Part shown: in pieces, positions 62,065 through 64,000 of the stretch
Layout: each line of letters begins with the position of its first letter
Numbering within the stretch: the first letter of the stretch is position 1
Assembly: GCA_029266635.1 (NCBI GenBank)
Contig: JAQSWM010000001.1
Span: 62,001-126,000 of the forward strand
Origin: Sphingobacteriaceae bacterium
Lineage (GTDB): Bacteria; Bacteroidota; Bacteroidia; Sphingobacteriales; Sphingobacteriaceae
Length of the DNA: 64,000 nucleotides
Direction of reading: 5' to 3'
Notes under the pieces: generated by a model
Told to the model about the DNA's origin: nothing
Databases searched by the model: none
Seen by the model: the letters and a program-made list of their open reading frames with translations, nothing else
Made by a program: the position numbers and the translations under genes

Positions 62065-62784
62065 TTACACCTGCTGCACCTGTTTGTTGATCTTGTTTTT
62101 ACTATAGAATTCCATATGCCGAATTACCCAAATAACCAGGATGAGCCAGATTGTGCCTGCGCAAAAGCCTCCAATTACATCGCTTGCATAGTGCACCCGG
62201 AGATAGATCCTGCTTAAGCCAATAGACAAGATAAGTACAATGATAGCCGTTAGGATCAGAATACGATAACTTCGGTTTATGTCTTTTCTATTCCAGATAA
62301 AATAGATTAACAAACCGTAAAAGGTTACGCTGCTCATGGCGTGCCCGCTTGGAAAACTTAGACCAATAGCCGGATCAAGCAAAGGCACGGGCGGGCGTTG
62401 CCGGTTAAACCACTGCTTCAGCAGAAGCATCAACAGCACGCTACTGAGAGCAATAGAGCCAACCTTTATCGAATACCACTTGTGCTTCCTTACGAAAATG
62501 GCCCAGCAAAACAGCAGGACGTTGGCAACAATCAGAAACTGATAATTGCCGAGTTCGGAAATAAACAACATTATTCCGTTGTTTCGGCTACTAACTTGCC
62601 GCGAAAGGAAATGGAATGCTGAGGCATCAAACTCTTCCTTATGATCTAAAAAGACCATCTTCGCGACAAACAGGAACAAGTAGAAAGCGACTAAAAATAA
62701 CATCAGTGCCAGAAGGGTTTCGGCGGTAAACAAGATTGCTCCGGCAAACCTGCTGTCATAGAACTTTTTGGCTCTTCTTATCAT
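62065..62784 (-). CDS. PAP2 superfamily phosphatase
   Basis: 239 residues with six membrane helices. The three phosphatase motifs are present: KQWFNRQRPPVPL (KxxxxxxRP), SFPSGHAMS (PSGH) and LSRIYLRVHYASD (SRxxxxxHxxxD). It may dephosphorylate undecaprenyl pyrophosphate or a lipid phosphate in the membrane. The first base of its ATG (T on plus at 62784) is shared with the stop of the relic CTD reading frame just upstream. Confidence 0.92.
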   Translation of the reverse strand: MIRRAKKFYDSRFAGAILFTAETLLALMLFLVAFYLFLFVAKMVFLDHKEEFDASAFHFLSRQVSSRNNGIMLFISELGNYQFLIVANVLLFCWAIFVRKHKWYSIKVGSIALSSVLLMLLLKQWFNRQRPPVPLLDPAIGLSFPSGHAMSSVTFYGLLIYFIWNRKDINRSYRILILTAIIVLILSIGLSRIYLRVHYASDVIGGFCAGTIWLILVIWVIRHMEFYSKNKINKQVQQV

Positions 62785-62889
62785 TATCGAATCACGGTAA
62801 TAGAACCCGAGCTGATGAAACTTCTTTTATGATATTCGTGATCTTTATCAGCGAAGAAGCTGTTGAAGCTTAGAAATTTACAACCAGCA
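62784..62889 (-). pseudogene. Relic of a T9SS C-terminal domain tail
   Basis: The gap between the CDF/PAP2 pair and the T9SS protein is open in one minus frame, ending at TAA 62784-62786. Its last 21 residues, DKDHEYHKRSFISSGSITVI plus R, align without gaps to the last 21 of the neighbouring protein (DGYDRYYKQKVNSSGSVILI plus R), sharing the SSGS core and terminal IR. There is no start codon and a TGA at about 62885-62887 bounds it. This looks like the surviving end of a second type B sorting-domain gene. Confidence 0.65.
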
Positions 62890-64000
62890 CTATCGGATCA
62901 AAATAACAGAACCGGAGCTGTTTACCTTTTGTTTGTAGTATCTATCGTACCCGTCGAAAACCCAATAATAAGTGCCAGTGGGAACATCTATGCCGTCTTT
63001 TTTCCCATCCCAGGCTTGTGAACTGCTTCGCCCGCTAAATACAACCTGTCCCCAACGATCAAACACCTTAAAATAGTTGAGGTCAATTATGCCGGTTAAC
63101 TCCATCCGAAAGGTATCATTGGTGCCGTCGCCGTTAGGAGTAAACGCATTTGTACTTTTTAATGAAGGTAATGGCGGAGGTACAACCACGACTTCCATAG
63201 GCAATATCCTACGGCAATGGTTGCTATTTTCTGCCTTTACGAAGAACTTGCCGCTCGCCAAAATCTTTGATGGGTTTTCAACGGGCTTCGTGGCAAGTGC
63301 ATCTAACCAGAACGTGTATGTAAGACCATTTACAGGGGTAATGGTGGTGTTCAGATCAACTGTTTCAGGATAATCTACCGTTGTAATTGGCGCCACTCTC
63401 AAGTCGAGCTCCGGCTGACATATAACTTTAAAGGGTGCGGTTAATAGACAGCCAGCGTAATTAGTTGCTTTTACATAGTAAGTGCTGCTGATTGTAATTT
63501 CCTGTAATGAGCTTAGTTTTTGTGTCAGGGCAGCATCCCGGAAAAATGTGTAAACAAGCCCGGTGCTGCTGCCTTGTGTGATTTCGGCTTCGGTTAGATA
63601 CTCGCCTGCACATACTTCAAACTGAGCTTTCGCGATTTTCAACACCGGAATATCCACTATAGATACAGTAACAGGCGTCATCACTGGACAAGTATTCGGA
63701 AGTGTAGCTTTTATGTAGTAAACGCCGCTTTCGCTTACAGCGGCAGGCGATGTCAAGGGAATGCTAGCGTCAACATCCTTCCAGTAGGAGAACACGATGC
63801 CTGGGCCACTTCCGCTTGTTATAGCCGGATTTGTCAGGTTAACAGCACCCGGTTTACAGATCGCACCAGGATTATTGACAACCACCTTCGGAGGGTCGAA
63901 GATTTGAACATTTACTGGTTTCACTACAAAGCAGCCGGAGGGATTAGTAGCCTTGATATAGTAGGTACCTGATTGCTTGACGGCCTTTGCACCCTGCACG
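62890..64000 (-). CDS. T9SS type B (gliding-motility-associated) C-terminal domain protein, N-terminus beyond window
   Basis: 370 codons of open frame reach the right edge, so the start is missing. Four Ig-like repeats of about 85 residues are visible, each ending in a Y(Y/F)(I/V)KA motif followed by a Cys: GTYYIKATNPSGC, GVYYIKATLPNTC, STYYVKATNYAGC and GKFFVKAENSNHC. The last 85 residues are a type B sorting domain: NAFTPNGDGTNDTFRMELTG, FDRWGQVVFSG and GTYYWVFDGYDRYYKQK, ending VILIR. Such proteins cross the outer membrane by the type IX system, to which GldK and GldN in this window belong, and act as adhesins or surface filaments. Confidence 0.92.
   Translation of the reverse strand, partial: VQGAKAVKQSGTYYIKATNPSGCFVVKPVNVQIFDPPKVVVNNPGAICKPGAVNLTNPAITSGSGPGIVFSYWKDVDASIPLTSPAAVSESGVYYIKATLPNTCPVMTPVTVSIVDIPVLKIAKAQFEVCAGEYLTEAEITQGSSTGLVYTFFRDAALTQKLSSLQEITISSTYYVKATNYAGCLLTAPFKVICQPELDLRVAPITTVDYPETVDLNTTITPVNGLTYTFWLDALATKPVENPSKILASGKFFVKAENSNHCRRILPMEVVVVPPPLPSLKSTNAFTPNGDGTNDTFRMELTGIIDLNYFKVFDRWGQVVFSGRSSSQAWDGKKDGIDVPTGTYYWVFDGYDRYYKQKVNSSGSVILIR

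Noticed and set aside
1-64000. CRISPR arrays, rRNA and tRNA genes
   Set aside because: No regularly spaced direct repeats with unique spacers, no rRNA core sequences and no tRNA cloverleaf sequences were recognised by eye; a tRNAscan or Infernal run would settle it.

Overview
The window comes from a chromosome of a Bacteroidota bacterium, most likely a Sphingobacteriales member near Pedobacter or Mucilaginibacter. This placement is inference from gene content. The evidence is a short four-region primary sigma factor, type IX secretion and gliding proteins (a GldK-like lipoprotein, GldN and a C-terminal sorting-domain protein), a type III glutamine synthetase, the DUF3822-rsmD-coaD-NUDIX-pyrE neighbourhood, promoter -7 boxes of the form TAnnTTTG, and weak or absent Shine-Dalgarno sequences. 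No rRNA, tRNA, CRISPR array or intact transposase gene was recognised.

Layout. 1-5.0 kb: a minus-strand cluster running from a BatA-type membrane protein through a dihydroorotase homologue that has lost its metal ligands to three small proteins. 5.1-8.4 kb: an ABC-2 exporter pair and fmt. 8.4-10.5 kb: an AT-rich two-gene island (DUF2071 protein and a secreted unknown) bounded by inverted GTTATAGCC motifs, then a patch of short hairpin repeats and a 58-residue gene. 10.7-27.6 kb: the main feature, two plus-strand operons for alpha-glucan and trehalose metabolism. The first is glgE, treS fused to maltokinase, and glgB. The second is glgX, treZ, and treY fused to malQ. A flavin oxidoreductase gene and a receiver-only response regulator lie between them. 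Together they form a closed cycle: TreS/maltokinase, GlgE and GlgB turn trehalose into branched glucan, and GlgX, TreY and TreZ turn glucan back into trehalose, with MalQ recycling short maltodextrins.

27.7-30.2 kb: a GldK-like and GldN pair with no gldL or gldM between them. 30.4-38.9 kb: small sensors, an SPFH protein, a MATE exporter, a frameshifted histidine kinase and GNAT/DUF proteins. 38.9-48.5 kb: TonB, glutamine synthetase, a secreted HExxH protein, a DsbA-like protein, an oxidoreductase, a GT39-like membrane protein and cystathionine beta-synthase. 48.7-55.5 kb: housekeeping genes (rpoD, RecD-like helicase, rsmD, coaD, pyrE, desaturase). 55.5-64 kb: a tandem-NBD ABC ATPase, DUF2130, YjbR, DUF763, DUF1624, a CDF transporter, a PAP2 phosphatase and the C-terminal part of a type IX secreted protein, followed by a relic of a second such C-terminus.

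At least five genes (batA-like, cystathionine beta-synthase, DUF3822, pyrE, DUF763) have a perfect TAnnTTTG box only 4-6 bases before the ATG, which predicts leaderless or near-leaderless mRNAs.
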